Shown here one piece after another: positions 8,280 through 16,981 of a DNA stretch of 64,000 nt. The DNA comes from Planctomycetota bacterium (GTDB lineage: Bacteria > Planctomycetota > PLA2). Position 1 is the first letter of the stretch. Every line of letters starts with the position of its first letter. Where the stretch lies: assembly GCA_021776735.1 (NCBI GenBank), contig JAJFFH010000040.1:248001-312000 (forward strand). The letters run 5' to 3'. The translations under genes were made by a program, and so were the position numbers. The notes beneath the pieces are model-generated. The model searched no databases and was not told the DNA's origin. It saw nothing but the letters and a program-made list of their open reading frames with translations.

Positions 8280-10817
8280 CTACTCCTCCGCGCGTTCCAG
8301 TTGCAGGATGAGGCCCTTGGTGCCTGCCGCGATCCCTTCGCGTTTCAGATCCTTCAAGGCCGGCGGACCGTCTTCGGTTTGCATGAAGCGGCTGATGCGG
8401 ACCTCGATCGTGTAGGTGCCTGCCGCGAGATCGCGGACCGTGAAGGAGCCGTCCGGACCGATGCGCGCGCCCAGAAGCTGGGCCTGGACCTCGCCGTCCG
8501 GGGACGCCGTTTGGCGCACGCGGAGCCAGGTCATCGTGTACGGCTTGCCGTCCGGATCCAGGATCTTGCCCTCGATCGTGAACGCCGGGGCCATGTCGAT
8601 GTTGGCGCTGCTGATTTTCTGGCCCGGCTCGACGCCGGGGAAGCGGCGCGACATCGTGGCAAAACCCTGCGCCTCGACGCGCACAAGCACGTCCCCCACC
8701 GGGACGTCCCCCACGGCAAACCGGCCGCGTTCGTCCGTAAACACGATCGTGCCGCTCGAAAGCGCGCGCCACTGCGTGCCGGAGTCCGCCTTCTTGCCGG
8801 GATCCTTCGCGACCGTCACGCGCGCGTTGGCCACCGGACCGCGGTCGCGGCTGCGCACCATGCCCTCGATCCGCGCTGCCGCGACCATGAGCACGTCCAT
8901 GCCCGTGGACGGCTTGTCGCCGCGGATCGTCTTGGGGGCGCTGCGGCCCGCGTCGAAACCGGGTGCCGTCGCCTGCGCCATGATCTTGGCCAGCGGCACG
9001 TTGGGGATCTCGAAGCGGCCCTTTTCGTCTGCGTGCGTCCACAGCCCGCGCAACGCGGCGCGCAACTGCCACGCGCCCCACCCGGTCGCCGCGGACTCGA
9101 GACGCACCAGCGCGTGCGGCACCGGATCCCCGGACACGGTGACAACGGCGCCGCCTACGATCCCCGCGGGCTCGAGCGCAAAGTCGCGGCGGACGACGTC
9201 TTCGTTCGCGAGCCGCTGCGGACGCATCGGCGAATCGCGATGCGCGGCGTAGCCATTGACCGATACGGTCATCGACACGGAGTCGCCGACGTGATCGAGA
9301 CGATAGGTGCCGTTCGCGTCGGTCGTGACTTCGCGGTTGCCCATGATGAAGTCCGAAACCTCGACCGTTGCACCCGCCAGCGGCGCCTCGGTCGCCTTGT
9401 CCTTCACCTGGCCCTCCAGCACGCGGCCGCGCATGAGCGGGATATCGGGCATCTTGACCTCAGCGTCGGGCTTCAGCCTGAGCTTGCTGACCTTGGTCCA
9501 CAGCGTGGGATCGGTCGCCATCCAGGCGCCGAGCCGCGCATCGGCGTAGCCCGCCACGCGGACGCCGACCGAAAGAAGCTGCCCGTTGCCGAGTCCCGTG
9601 ACGCGATAGCGCCCGTACTCGTCGGTGCGCAGCACTTTTGTGAAGTCGGGCATCCGCATCATCATGCTGCTGCCCGACTTCTTGACGAACGTCACCATGA
9701 CGTCGGCGTTCGTCACCGGCTGTCGCGTTTCCGCATCGATGATGCGGCCCACCAGTGCACCGCCGCCCGGCACGCGCAGGATCAGGTCGTTGTCGAGCGG
9801 CACGCGAAAGCGCGCGCCGACGTTGACGTGATCGCCAACCGCGACGCTCGCGTTGTATTCGCGCGCCTGCGGCTCCACGCGAAACGCGAAGCGGCCCGCA
9901 CCGTCCGTCACCGTCACCTCCTTGGTCATGGACCAGGGCCCACGACCGCCGGCCCACATCGTGACCGCCGCCTCGCCGACCGGACGCCCGGCGGCGTCGA
10001 GCACGAAACCCTCCACGGGATAACCACGCGTCATGGCGAGGTTGAGCTCGGTCGGCACGACACCGCCCACGACCACGTTCGAGCGGTAGTGCGGTGCCCA
10101 ACCATCCTTGCGGGCGCGTACGGTCAGCCGCCCCGGATCGGCGAGACGCAACTCGAACGAGCCATCCTCTGCCGCCTCGGTCCTTTTCAGCACCGGATCT
10201 TTCTCGGACGCCTGCTGCGCCATGCGCATGAACGAGAATCCGCCGCCACCGCCCAGCGAACCAACGAGCGCAACCTCGGCACCCTTGAGGCCGCGACCGC
10301 CCGCACCGACCACACGCCCGCGCAGGATGTACCAACGCAACAGCCGCAGCTCGCCCGCATCGAGGTCGCCGCTTCCCGGCGGCAGCAGACCGCGTTGCTC
10401 AAACGGCTGGATGCGATCGCCCCCGGCGGTGATCACGAAGTCGCCGGCGCGCGGCACCTCGGGAAAGGCGAACGCCCCGGCTTCACCCGTGACACACTCG
10501 ACCGCAACCGACTCGTCCGCGATGGTTCCGCGCAAGACCAGCTTGACCGTGCGCGCCGGCTGCTCCGGACGCGTCAGCACCGCGCGGCCCTTCACGACCA
10601 GGCCGCCGTACTTGGCGATCAGCTTCGCGAGAGCCGCGCCGTCGGTGACAGGAACATCGCCGTCCGTACCTGTCCGGGTTCGATTTTCATCCTCCCCGCG
10701 TTCCACGCCGCCGCGGCGATCCGAACGCCCGGAGGCATCGTCCCAGAGATAGTAGAGAAGGCCGCCGAGGAGGAGGACGGCCAGGATGGGCACCGCGCGC
10801 TTCATGGGCGCCATCAT
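8280..10817 (-). CDS. Membrane-anchored protein of carboxypeptidase-regulatory-like repeats
   Basis: An 845-residue protein. A basic start followed by VPILAVLLLGGLLYYLW (about residues 9-25) is an uncleaved signal anchor. A charged linker (about 28-60) contains the repeat-encoded TDGDVPV. The rest is about eight to nine beta-sandwich repeats, for example LRGRVVGAGGRGLKGAEV, VEGFVLDAAGRPVGEAAV, LVGRIIDAETRQPVTNADV, LEGQVKDKATEAPLAGATV and IEGKILDPDGKPYT, each followed by a DxxGxF/Y strand. This is the same architecture as the outer part of the 4372-7932 fusion and is probably paralogous. No catalytic domain is visible. A periplasmic or surface scaffold or binding role is possible but unproven. 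Confidence 0.7.
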   Translation of the reverse strand: MMAPMKRAVPILAVLLLGGLLYYLWDDASGRSDRRGGVERGEDENRTRTGTDGDVPVTDGAALAKLIAKYGGLVVKGRAVLTRPEQPARTVKLVLRGTIADESVAVECVTGEAGAFAFPEVPRAGDFVITAGGDRIQPFEQRGLLPPGSGDLDAGELRLLRWYILRGRVVGAGGRGLKGAEVALVGSLGGGGGFSFMRMAQQASEKDPVLKRTEAAEDGSFELRLADPGRLTVRARKDGWAPHYRSNVVVGGVVPTELNLAMTRGYPVEGFVLDAAGRPVGEAAVTMWAGGRGPWSMTKEVTVTDGAGRFAFRVEPQAREYNASVAVGDHVNVGARFRVPLDNDLILRVPGGGALVGRIIDAETRQPVTNADVMVTFVKKSGSSMMMRMPDFTKVLRTDEYGRYRVTGLGNGQLLSVGVRVAGYADARLGAWMATDPTLWTKVSKLRLKPDAEVKMPDIPLMRGRVLEGQVKDKATEAPLAGATVEVSDFIMGNREVTTDANGTYRLDHVGDSVSMTVSVNGYAAHRDSPMRPQRLANEDVVRRDFALEPAGIVGGAVVTVSGDPVPHALVRLESAATGWGAWQLRAALRGLWTHADEKGRFEIPNVPLAKIMAQATAPGFDAGRSAPKTIRGDKPSTGMDVLMVAAARIEGMVRSRDRGPVANARVTVAKDPGKKADSGTQWRALSSGTIVFTDERGRFAVGDVPVGDVLVRVEAQGFATMSRRFPGVEPGQKISSANIDMAPAFTIEGKILDPDGKPYTMTWLRVRQTASPDGEVQAQLLGARIGPDGSFTVRDLAAGTYTIEVRISRFMQTEDGPPALKDLKREGIAAGTKGLILQLERAEE
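10655..10667 (-). repeat. Short dispersed repeat copy in the anchored repeat protein gene
   Basis: Minus-strand ACGGACGGCGATG in frame as TDGDV, in the unstructured linker just after the membrane anchor. The flanks (GGACAGGT before, TTCCT after) resemble those of the copy at 41545 in bshC. Confidence 0.65.
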
Positions 10818-10832
10818 ATGAGATCGGCGAAT

Positions 10833-10845
10833 GGGGGGGCGGGGG
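10833..10845 (+). repeat. Paired G-tract motif in an intergenic gap
   Basis: G7-C-G5 on the plus strand, in the 57-base gap between two minus-strand genes. Confidence 0.45.
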
Positions 10846-10874
10846 CCGGACGGCCGGCCCCCGAATTTTTCGTG

Positions 10875-13499
10875 TTAGCGCAGCTGGTACGAGGCTTCCA
10901 GCGCGCGCTTGAGGCGCGTGTGGCACTCGTCGAGGTGGGCCACGGTGTAGATGTCCACGCCGCCGGCCTGGGCGGTTTCGAGGGCGCTGGCGGTCTTCTT
11001 GGCCAGCGCCTTCACGTAGTAACGCACGAGAGTCTGCGCCTGCGCGGGCCAGCGTCCTTCGCGCAGCAGAATGTGGGTCAGGTGCGAGACGTACTCGCGC
11101 TGGACGTTGCGCTGGAGGTCGGAGAGCGCGGGAGACCGGTTCGAGGACGGCTTGCTCACCGCCGTCTTCAGGTCGCCGAATACCGACTTCTCGATCGCCT
11201 CGAAGATTTCGGGGACCGTCAGGATGTCGGCGCCCTTGTCGCTCTTGTAGCGGGCGTCCAGCACACGGGTCAGGCGGGACGGCGACGTCAGGCTATAGAT
11301 CGCCGCGCCTTGGATGTTCCCGCAGTTGCTGAGGAAGCCGTACTCGTGGCCGCCAAAGAACAGCGAAAGGAAGTCGTCCGCCCAAAAATCAGGGGCGAGC
11401 TTGCGCAGGAGCGCGGGCGAGAAGTCGAAGTACCGGCCGCCGAGGAACTCGTCGCAGACAAAGCGGAGCGCCTCGCGCTGCTTGGCCGCACTGACGGGCA
11501 CCATCGCCGGGCGCGCGTTCGGGTCGTCGCGGTGGTCGCGGTGAAGATGTTCGCCGCCGATGAATCGCGTCGCGATGCCGGCCGACCACATCCCCTCCCT
11601 GAACTGCAGGTTCACGGCGCGGCGCAGGCGGTTGTAGCGCTCACCCTTGGCGACAGCGCGCACGTCCAGTTTTTCGCGCAGCCGCTTCATCAGCGCGACA
11701 CGTTCCTTGGCGTACGCGAGCGGGTCCGCGCCCATGTCCCACTGGTTGATGTAGGGGTCGTACGACCACAGATCCTCGTCGGTGCCGTAGTCGAGTCCCT
11801 TTTCCGCAACGCGCGCGGTGAGCTTTTTCAGCTCCGCGTCCTTTTGGACATAGCCGTACGCGATCGCCCAGTAGTCGTACGGCCCGAGGGTGCGCATCGA
11901 CCAGTTGCCCTGCGGCTTGCCGTCCGGCGCGATCACGAGCGGGTTGTAGTCCATGACCGACGACGTGATGTCGGCCGGCTTTTCCTTCGAGTTGATCTCG
12001 TCATAGGCGCGAAAGATCGACGCCTTGAAGTTATGCCGGAGTCCGAGCGTATGACCGACCTCGTGCATCACGGTGTCCTTGATGAACTGCTGCAGGATCT
12101 CGTCCGGGATCACGTCCTTGGTCCCGGTCGCCGGGTTGACCGGCGCGTCGGCGCGCAGCGGCGCGAAGTGCAGCGCGCAGCAGGCGAGCTGGTGGCGCGC
12201 GCCCGTGCCCATCGAGCAGAATGCGCGGCGCTGGTAGCCCGCCAGATTCGGCCGCGGCGAATCGCCCGGAATCGCGAACGCGACCGGATCTTTCGCCGGC
12301 ATCAGGCCCATGCGCGCGAACGGGTGCCGCGCGAGCTCCTTGCGGTCGCGCTCGGACAGCACTCCGGTCGGAATCTGCTTGATGCTCAGCCGGTACTCGT
12401 TGAGCGTGAACCGGATGTACTCGTCGTCCATGATGATGTCGGCATCGAGGATCTGCCCCGTGCGGGGATCGACGCGGCTCGGGCCCATCGCGAACGGCGA
12501 CTCGCTGTAGATCCAGCGAAAGAAGTTGTAGCGGATGTCCTCGGGATCGAGATCGGCAAAGCGCGTGTTCGTCTGCTGGTGCACTACGATCGCGTTGTAG
12601 TAGCCGACCTTTTCAAACGCCTTGTTCCACTCGAGAATGCCCTCTTCCACGGCGCGCCGGAATCGGACGGGCACGGTTTTCTCGATATAGAACTCGATCG
12701 GCTGCTTGGGCGCGCTCATCGGCAGCTTCTTGTCGGCCTTCTCGAGGTGCCAGCGGTTCACGTAGCGCACGAGGCGCCGGTCGTCCTTGTTGTCCTCGGA
12801 GAAGTCCTTCAACACGGTGGTGAAGTACCCGATGCGATCGTCCGCGACGCGCGGCCTGTAGCTCGACTTCGGCAGCAGGGAAACCGAATACGCCAGGGTG
12901 ATCAGCGTGCCCCGGTTGCTGCTCGGCATCGTGACGCGAATCTCGGTGTTGTCCTTGAAGTTCTTCGTGCCGTCGAACTTCGCCAGCGAGGAATCCTTGC
13001 TGCGCCCGACGCCGCCGAAAAACAGCGTGGCGCCGCTCGCAAAAAATCGCCGTCCGTCCGTTACGTAGCCGCCCTTCGGTCCCTTCGCGATGATCCGGTA
13101 CGTCGCGAGGACGCGGTCGCGATAGGTTTCCTGGATGGCCTGCTTGAGTTCTTTCGTGCCCTTCTTGACGCGCGTGCCGACGTTGCGCTCGAGCAGCACG
13201 AGCTTTTTGCCGTGCACCTGCCACATGAGCAGCCAGTCGTTCCACTGGTGGCCGCGCCTGGTCGTGCCGCCGCTGATCGTCGTGGCCATTAAGAACGGCT
13301 TGTTGATGTGGCCGCGGGGGATCTCGATCCAGAACTTCGTCTTTTTCTTGTCCTGGTGGATGGGCCAGAAACCGGCGGTCGTCTCGAGGCCCTCGCCCGC
13401 TTTCTTCCACGGCGGGAAATCGGGCTTGTCCGCCGCGGCGGGACCCGCGAGGGCGTACGTCGCGACAAGGGCGAGAGCAATCAGACCGGTTCTTTGCAT
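10875..13499 (-). CDS. Secreted zinc-dependent metalloprotease with extended N-terminal region (DUF5117/DUF5118-like)
   Basis: An 874-residue exported protein. MQRTGLIALALVATYALAGPAAA is a signal peptide when start 13499 is used; it lies nine bases after AAGGAG, whereas the in-frame ATG at 13508 touches that site and is too close. The large N-terminal half has the layout of bacterial metalloproteases with DUF5117-like regions. The zinc site HEVGHTLGLRHNF is near residue 478, a HExxHxxGxxH metzincin-type motif with glutamate as base. A helical C-terminal region follows. Expected role: extracellular or periplasmic proteolysis; substrate unknown. A dispersed-repeat copy (13046-13057) is read in a different frame here (DGRRF). 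Confidence 0.85.
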   Translation of the reverse strand: MQRTGLIALALVATYALAGPAAADKPDFPPWKKAGEGLETTAGFWPIHQDKKKTKFWIEIPRGHINKPFLMATTISGGTTRRGHQWNDWLLMWQVHGKKLVLLERNVGTRVKKGTKELKQAIQETYRDRVLATYRIIAKGPKGGYVTDGRRFFASGATLFFGGVGRSKDSSLAKFDGTKNFKDNTEIRVTMPSSNRGTLITLAYSVSLLPKSSYRPRVADDRIGYFTTVLKDFSEDNKDDRRLVRYVNRWHLEKADKKLPMSAPKQPIEFYIEKTVPVRFRRAVEEGILEWNKAFEKVGYYNAIVVHQQTNTRFADLDPEDIRYNFFRWIYSESPFAMGPSRVDPRTGQILDADIIMDDEYIRFTLNEYRLSIKQIPTGVLSERDRKELARHPFARMGLMPAKDPVAFAIPGDSPRPNLAGYQRRAFCSMGTGARHQLACCALHFAPLRADAPVNPATGTKDVIPDEILQQFIKDTVMHEVGHTLGLRHNFKASIFRAYDEINSKEKPADITSSVMDYNPLVIAPDGKPQGNWSMRTLGPYDYWAIAYGYVQKDAELKKLTARVAEKGLDYGTDEDLWSYDPYINQWDMGADPLAYAKERVALMKRLREKLDVRAVAKGERYNRLRRAVNLQFREGMWSAGIATRFIGGEHLHRDHRDDPNARPAMVPVSAAKQREALRFVCDEFLGGRYFDFSPALLRKLAPDFWADDFLSLFFGGHEYGFLSNCGNIQGAAIYSLTSPSRLTRVLDARYKSDKGADILTVPEIFEAIEKSVFGDLKTAVSKPSSNRSPALSDLQRNVQREYVSHLTHILLREGRWPAQAQTLVRYYVKALAKKTASALETAQAGGVDIYTVAHLDECHTRLKRALEASYQLR
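13046..13057 (-). repeat. Short dispersed repeat copy in the metalloprotease gene
   Basis: Minus-strand ACGGACGGCGAT, read out of the usual frame (encoding TDGRRF rather than TDGDV). This shows the conserved entity is the DNA and not only a peptide. Confidence 0.6.
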
Positions 13500-13666
13500 C
13501 GTGTTCATCTCCTTGGCTTGGCCGAAGCCGTCATTGTGGCAGGGGCGTGCGTCTGCCGCTCGGATTCCCGTTCCTTCGGCCACTCCGGCGGTTCTCTGAA
13601 GCCGGAGCGCGGGCAGGGCCGTGCGTCCGCCACCCCATTTCCGTACCCTGCCGCTGAAAGCCCCCG

Positions 13667-14587
13667 ATGAAAACCGGTCTTGTCACGGATCCGCTCTTTC
13701 GGCGTCACGACACCGGCCCCGGCCACCCGGAGCGGATCGCGCGCCACGACGCCGTTCTGGACGGTCTCGAGGGCCTGCCGCTGACCCCGATCGAACCGCG
13801 CGACGCCACCCGTCCCGAACTCGCCGCGGCGCACACGAACGCCTACATCGACGCCGTCAAACAACGGATCGAGGAGGGCGCCACGCACCTGGACGGCGAC
13901 ACCGCGGTCTGCGCCGATTCGTACGCCGCAGCCACGCGCGCCGCCGGGGCCGCGCTCGCCCTCGGCGAAGCTCTGCTCGACGGCCGCATCGAAGCCGGTT
14001 TCGCCGCGGTCCGCCCCCCGGGCCACCACGCGACCCCGAATCAGGCGATGGGCTTTTGCCTTTTCAACAACATCGCCGTCCTGGCGCGCTATCTCCAGGC
14101 GCACGGCCGCCGCGTCGCCATCGTCGACTGGGACGTCCACCACGGCAACGGCACCCAGGACATCTTCTGGAACGATCCCGCGGTCCGCTATTGCAGCCTG
14201 CACCAGTCGCCGCTCTATCCCGGCACGGGCGCCGCCCAGGAAACGGGCGCGGACAACGACGGCCACATCCTCAACATCCCCCTACCCGCGGGAAGCGACG
14301 GCGACACCTACCGCCAAGCGTTCGAGGAAGGGGTGATCCCCTGGCTAAAGCGTACGGACGGCGATGCCTCCGGCATCCCCGACATCCTGCTCGTATCCGC
14401 CGGCTTCGACGCGCACCAGGACGACCCGCTCGCCCAGATGAACCTGACCGCAAACGACTTCGCCGAATTCACGCGGATGCTTCTCGCGCTCAGCCGCCCG
14501 ACGCTGAGCCTGCTCGAGGGCGGCTACGACCTCGACGGCCTGCGCGACTCCGCGCGCGCGCACGTCGAGGTGCTTCTCGAAGCGTAG
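13667..14587 (+). CDS. Histone-deacetylase-family hydrolase (AcuC/acetylpolyamine amidohydrolase type)
   Basis: A 306-residue zinc amidohydrolase of the arginase/deacetylase fold, expected to remove acetyl groups from acetyl-lysine or acetylated polyamines in the cytoplasm. Diagnostic residues are all present: HDTGPGHPERI at the N-terminus, RPPGHHA with the catalytic histidine pair near residue 125, FNNIAV, the zinc ligands in DWDVHHGNGTQD near 156, SAGFDAHQDDPL with the third ligand near 245, and LEGGYDL carrying the substrate-oxyanion tyrosine. The start follows a weak GAAAG ribosome-binding site. It ends two bases before the convergent salicylyl-CoA hydroxylase gene. Real substrate not predictable. 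Confidence 0.92.
   Translation: MKTGLVTDPLFRRHDTGPGHPERIARHDAVLDGLEGLPLTPIEPRDATRPELAAAHTNAYIDAVKQRIEEGATHLDGDTAVCADSYAAATRAAGAALALGEALLDGRIEAGFAAVRPPGHHATPNQAMGFCLFNNIAVLARYLQAHGRRVAIVDWDVHHGNGTQDIFWNDPAVRYCSLHQSPLYPGTGAAQETGADNDGHILNIPLPAGSDGDTYRQAFEEGVIPWLKRTDGDASGIPDILLVSAGFDAHQDDPLAQMNLTANDFAEFTRMLLALSRPTLSLLEGGYDLDGLRDSARAHVEVLLEA
14354..14366 (+). repeat. Short dispersed repeat copy in the deacetylase-family gene
   Basis: ACGGACGGCGATG on the plus strand, in frame as KRTDGDA. The upstream bases TAAAGCGT and the following CC make it identical over 23 bases to the copy at 3401. Confidence 0.65.
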
Positions 14588-14589
14588 TC

Positions 14590-16923
14590 CTACAGCAGCC
14601 GCTGCCGCTTTTTTCTTTCGCGTTCGAACCAGCGTAGTTTTTCGCGCGGGGGCGGCTTGGCCGGGCCGTATTGGTTCGGCCAGGACTGTTTCGTGTATTC
14701 CTGTTCCGCGGCGGCGTGCAGGGTGAAGTACGGGTCGTACAGATGCGGGCGGGCCATTGCCACCAGGTCGGCACAGCCCGAGGCGAGGATCGCGTTGATC
14801 TCGCCGTGTTTGCTGATGGCGCCGACCGTCATCGTCGGGATGTCGGCTTCGAACCTCACGCGTTCGGCGAACGGGACCTGATAGCAGCGCTCGTACTCCG
14901 GCACTTCGTCCGCGTCGGTGTGGCCCGTGGAGACATCGATCAGGTCGCAGCCATGTTCTTTCAGCACGCGCGCCAGCGTGATCGTGTCCTCGATCGTCTG
15001 GCCGCCGTCTTTCCAGTCGATCGCCGACACCCGCACCGCCAGCGGACCGGTCCACGCGGCGCGCACCGCGTCGAAGACCTCGAGCGGGTAGCGCATCCGG
15101 TTTTCGATATCCCCGCCGTATTCGTCGTCGCGCCGGTTCGTGAGCGGTGACAGAAACGTTCCCAGCAGGTAGCCATGCGCCATGTGGATTTCGAGGAGGT
15201 CGAAGCCGGTGTCCTTCGCCATCCCCGCCGCCGCAACAAAGTCGTCGCGCACCTCGTCCATCATCGTGCGATCCATCGGAGTCGGGGTCTGGTTTTCCGG
15301 CCGGTACGGGATCGCGGACGCCGCCACGATCGGCCAGGCGCCCTCGTCGAGCGGTCTGTCGATCCCCTCCCACATCAGCTTTGTCGCGCCCTTGCGGCCC
15401 GCGTGCGCAAGCTGGACTCCGATCTTGGCCTCGCTCCGGTCGTGCACGAAATCCGTGATGCGCTTCCACGCCTCGACGTGCTCGGGACTGTACATCCCCG
15501 CGCAGCCCGGCGTGATGCGCGCCGTGCGGCTCACGTCGGTCATCTCGGTCATGACCAGTCCGGCGCCGCCGATCGCGCGCGAGCCAAGGTGCACAAGGTG
15601 CCAGTCGTTCACCGTGCCGTCGTCCGCGCTGTACATGCACATCGGCGAGACGACGACGCGGTTGTTCAACGTGACGCCGCGCAAGGTGAGCGGCTGAAAC
15701 ATCGGCGGCGCGGCGGCGGCGGAAACATCGCCGTCCCTCCTTCGCCCTGTCGGGCTACGGCGCGGCGGGCCCGCTTGCTTTCTTGCGAGGTCCGCCTCTT
15801 CCGCGAACCAGCGGTTCACGCCCTCGATGTACGCCTCGTCGCGCAGCCAGAGCTTGTCGTGGCCCAGCCGCTTGTTGCGCGTCATCATCGAGTACGCGAA
15901 CTGGTCCGGCGAGAGGTGCGCGCGGCGCTTCACCGTCTCGAACCAGCGCCGGCTCTCGGCCGCAATGAGCTGGAGCCGGTCGGTGAACCACCGCCGCTCC
16001 TCTTCGTACCACTGGAGCGCTTCGGCCTGCGACGACGCTTCGGTCAGCGCCCAGTCGAGGCAAATCGAGTCCTCCATCGCGAGCTTGGTGCCCGAGCCGA
16101 TGGAGTAGTGCGCCGTGGACGACGCGTCACCCAAAAGCACGACGTTGTCGGCGTACCAGTGCTCGTTCTTGACCCGGCGAAAGTGAATCCATTCCGACTT
16201 GTTGGTCAACAGCCGGTGGCCGTCGAGCTTGTCCTTGTACAGTTCCTCGAAGTAGCGCGCCGCGTGCTCGCCATCGCCGCGGTCCAGGCCGGCTGCCCGG
16301 TACGACTCCTCGTCGGTCTCGACGATGAACGTGCTCATCTCGTCGCAGTACTGGTACGCGTGCACGGTAAAAAAGCCGTGCTCGTTTTCGCGGCACCAAA
16401 ACGTGAACGCCTCGAACGGACATGTCGTCCCGAGCCAGATGAACCACGCCTTGCCGGCTTCGATCGACGGCTTGAAGCGGTCCTTCATCTGCTCGCGGAT
16501 CATGCTGTTCACGCCGTCCGCGGCGACGATCAGATCGCTGTCGGAGAATCTGGAGAGGTCCGCGACCTCGGTCTTGTAGTGGGTCGGGATGCCGAGCTCT
16601 GCCGCGCGCGTCTGCAGGAGGGTCAGCAGGTGCTGGCGCCCGACGCCACAAAATCCGTGGCCGCCCGAGCGCACGACCTCGCCCTTGAAGTGGACGTCCA
16701 CCTCGTCCCATTTCGCGAACGTTTTCGTGATCGCGTCGAGCGTCGGCGGATCGGCCTCGAGCAGGTTCGCGAGCGTGGCCTCCGAAAAAACAACCCCCCA
16801 GCCGAACGTGTCGTCGGCGGCGTTGCGCTCGAACACCTCGATCTCGCAGGACGGGTCGGACTTTTTTTTGAGGATGGCGAAGTAGAGGCCCCCGGGGCCC
16901 CCACCGATAACGGTGATCTTCAC
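14590..16923 (-). CDS. Bifunctional salicylyl-CoA 5-hydroxylase / Old Yellow Enzyme-family oxidoreductase
   Basis: A 777-residue two-domain flavoenzyme. Residues 1 to about 385 are an FAD aromatic monooxygenase: GGGPGGLYFA Rossmann motif, ADGVNSM near residue 155 and LLGDASSTAHYSIGSG (FAD-binding GD motif) near 285. This part matches salicylyl-CoA 5-hydroxylase, which makes gentisyl-CoA. Residues about 412 to 777 are an NADH:flavin oxidoreductase of the Old Yellow Enzyme class: FQPLTLRGVTLNNRVVVSP, MCMYSADDG, GVQLAHAGRKG and EIHMAHGYLLGTFLSP. The domains are joined by a Gly/Pro/Arg-rich linker of about 25 residues coded by a long copy of the dispersed repeat (15726-15785). Known homologues have the same fusion. 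A role in aromatic-acid degradation is inferred; no other pathway gene is adjacent. Confidence 0.88.
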   Translation of the reverse strand: MKITVIGGGPGGLYFAILKKKSDPSCEIEVFERNAADDTFGWGVVFSEATLANLLEADPPTLDAITKTFAKWDEVDVHFKGEVVRSGGHGFCGVGRQHLLTLLQTRAAELGIPTHYKTEVADLSRFSDSDLIVAADGVNSMIREQMKDRFKPSIEAGKAWFIWLGTTCPFEAFTFWCRENEHGFFTVHAYQYCDEMSTFIVETDEESYRAAGLDRGDGEHAARYFEELYKDKLDGHRLLTNKSEWIHFRRVKNEHWYADNVVLLGDASSTAHYSIGSGTKLAMEDSICLDWALTEASSQAEALQWYEEERRWFTDRLQLIAAESRRWFETVKRRAHLSPDQFAYSMMTRNKRLGHDKLWLRDEAYIEGVNRWFAEEADLARKQAGPPRRSPTGRRRDGDVSAAAAPPMFQPLTLRGVTLNNRVVVSPMCMYSADDGTVNDWHLVHLGSRAIGGAGLVMTEMTDVSRTARITPGCAGMYSPEHVEAWKRITDFVHDRSEAKIGVQLAHAGRKGATKLMWEGIDRPLDEGAWPIVAASAIPYRPENQTPTPMDRTMMDEVRDDFVAAAGMAKDTGFDLLEIHMAHGYLLGTFLSPLTNRRDDEYGGDIENRMRYPLEVFDAVRAAWTGPLAVRVSAIDWKDGGQTIEDTITLARVLKEHGCDLIDVSTGHTDADEVPEYERCYQVPFAERVRFEADIPTMTVGAISKHGEINAILASGCADLVAMARPHLYDPYFTLHAAAEQEYTKQSWPNQYGPAKPPPREKLRWFERERKKRQRLL
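15726..15785 (-). repeat. Long dispersed repeat copy forming the interdomain linker
   Basis: On the minus strand it begins near AAGCAAGCGGGCCCG, passes CGCCGTAGCCCG and ends AGGGACGGCGATG. It aligns with 22166-22226 over about 60 bases with one single-base gap and several substitutions, and its two ends match the short copies elsewhere. Here it encodes a low-complexity RRSPTGRRRDGDV-type linker exactly between two folded domains. Confidence 0.7.
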
Positions 16924-16981
16924 CGGCGCAGCCTACACGATCCGCCCGCGGGTTTGGCCCCGAACTTCGCCCCGCTGACAA

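Noticed and set aside
8256..13292. A 1678-codon open frame on the plus strand
   Set aside because: It lies opposite three well-supported minus-strand genes; in very GC-rich DNA the antisense frame stays open. Its protein is Arg/His/Ala-rich with no domain.
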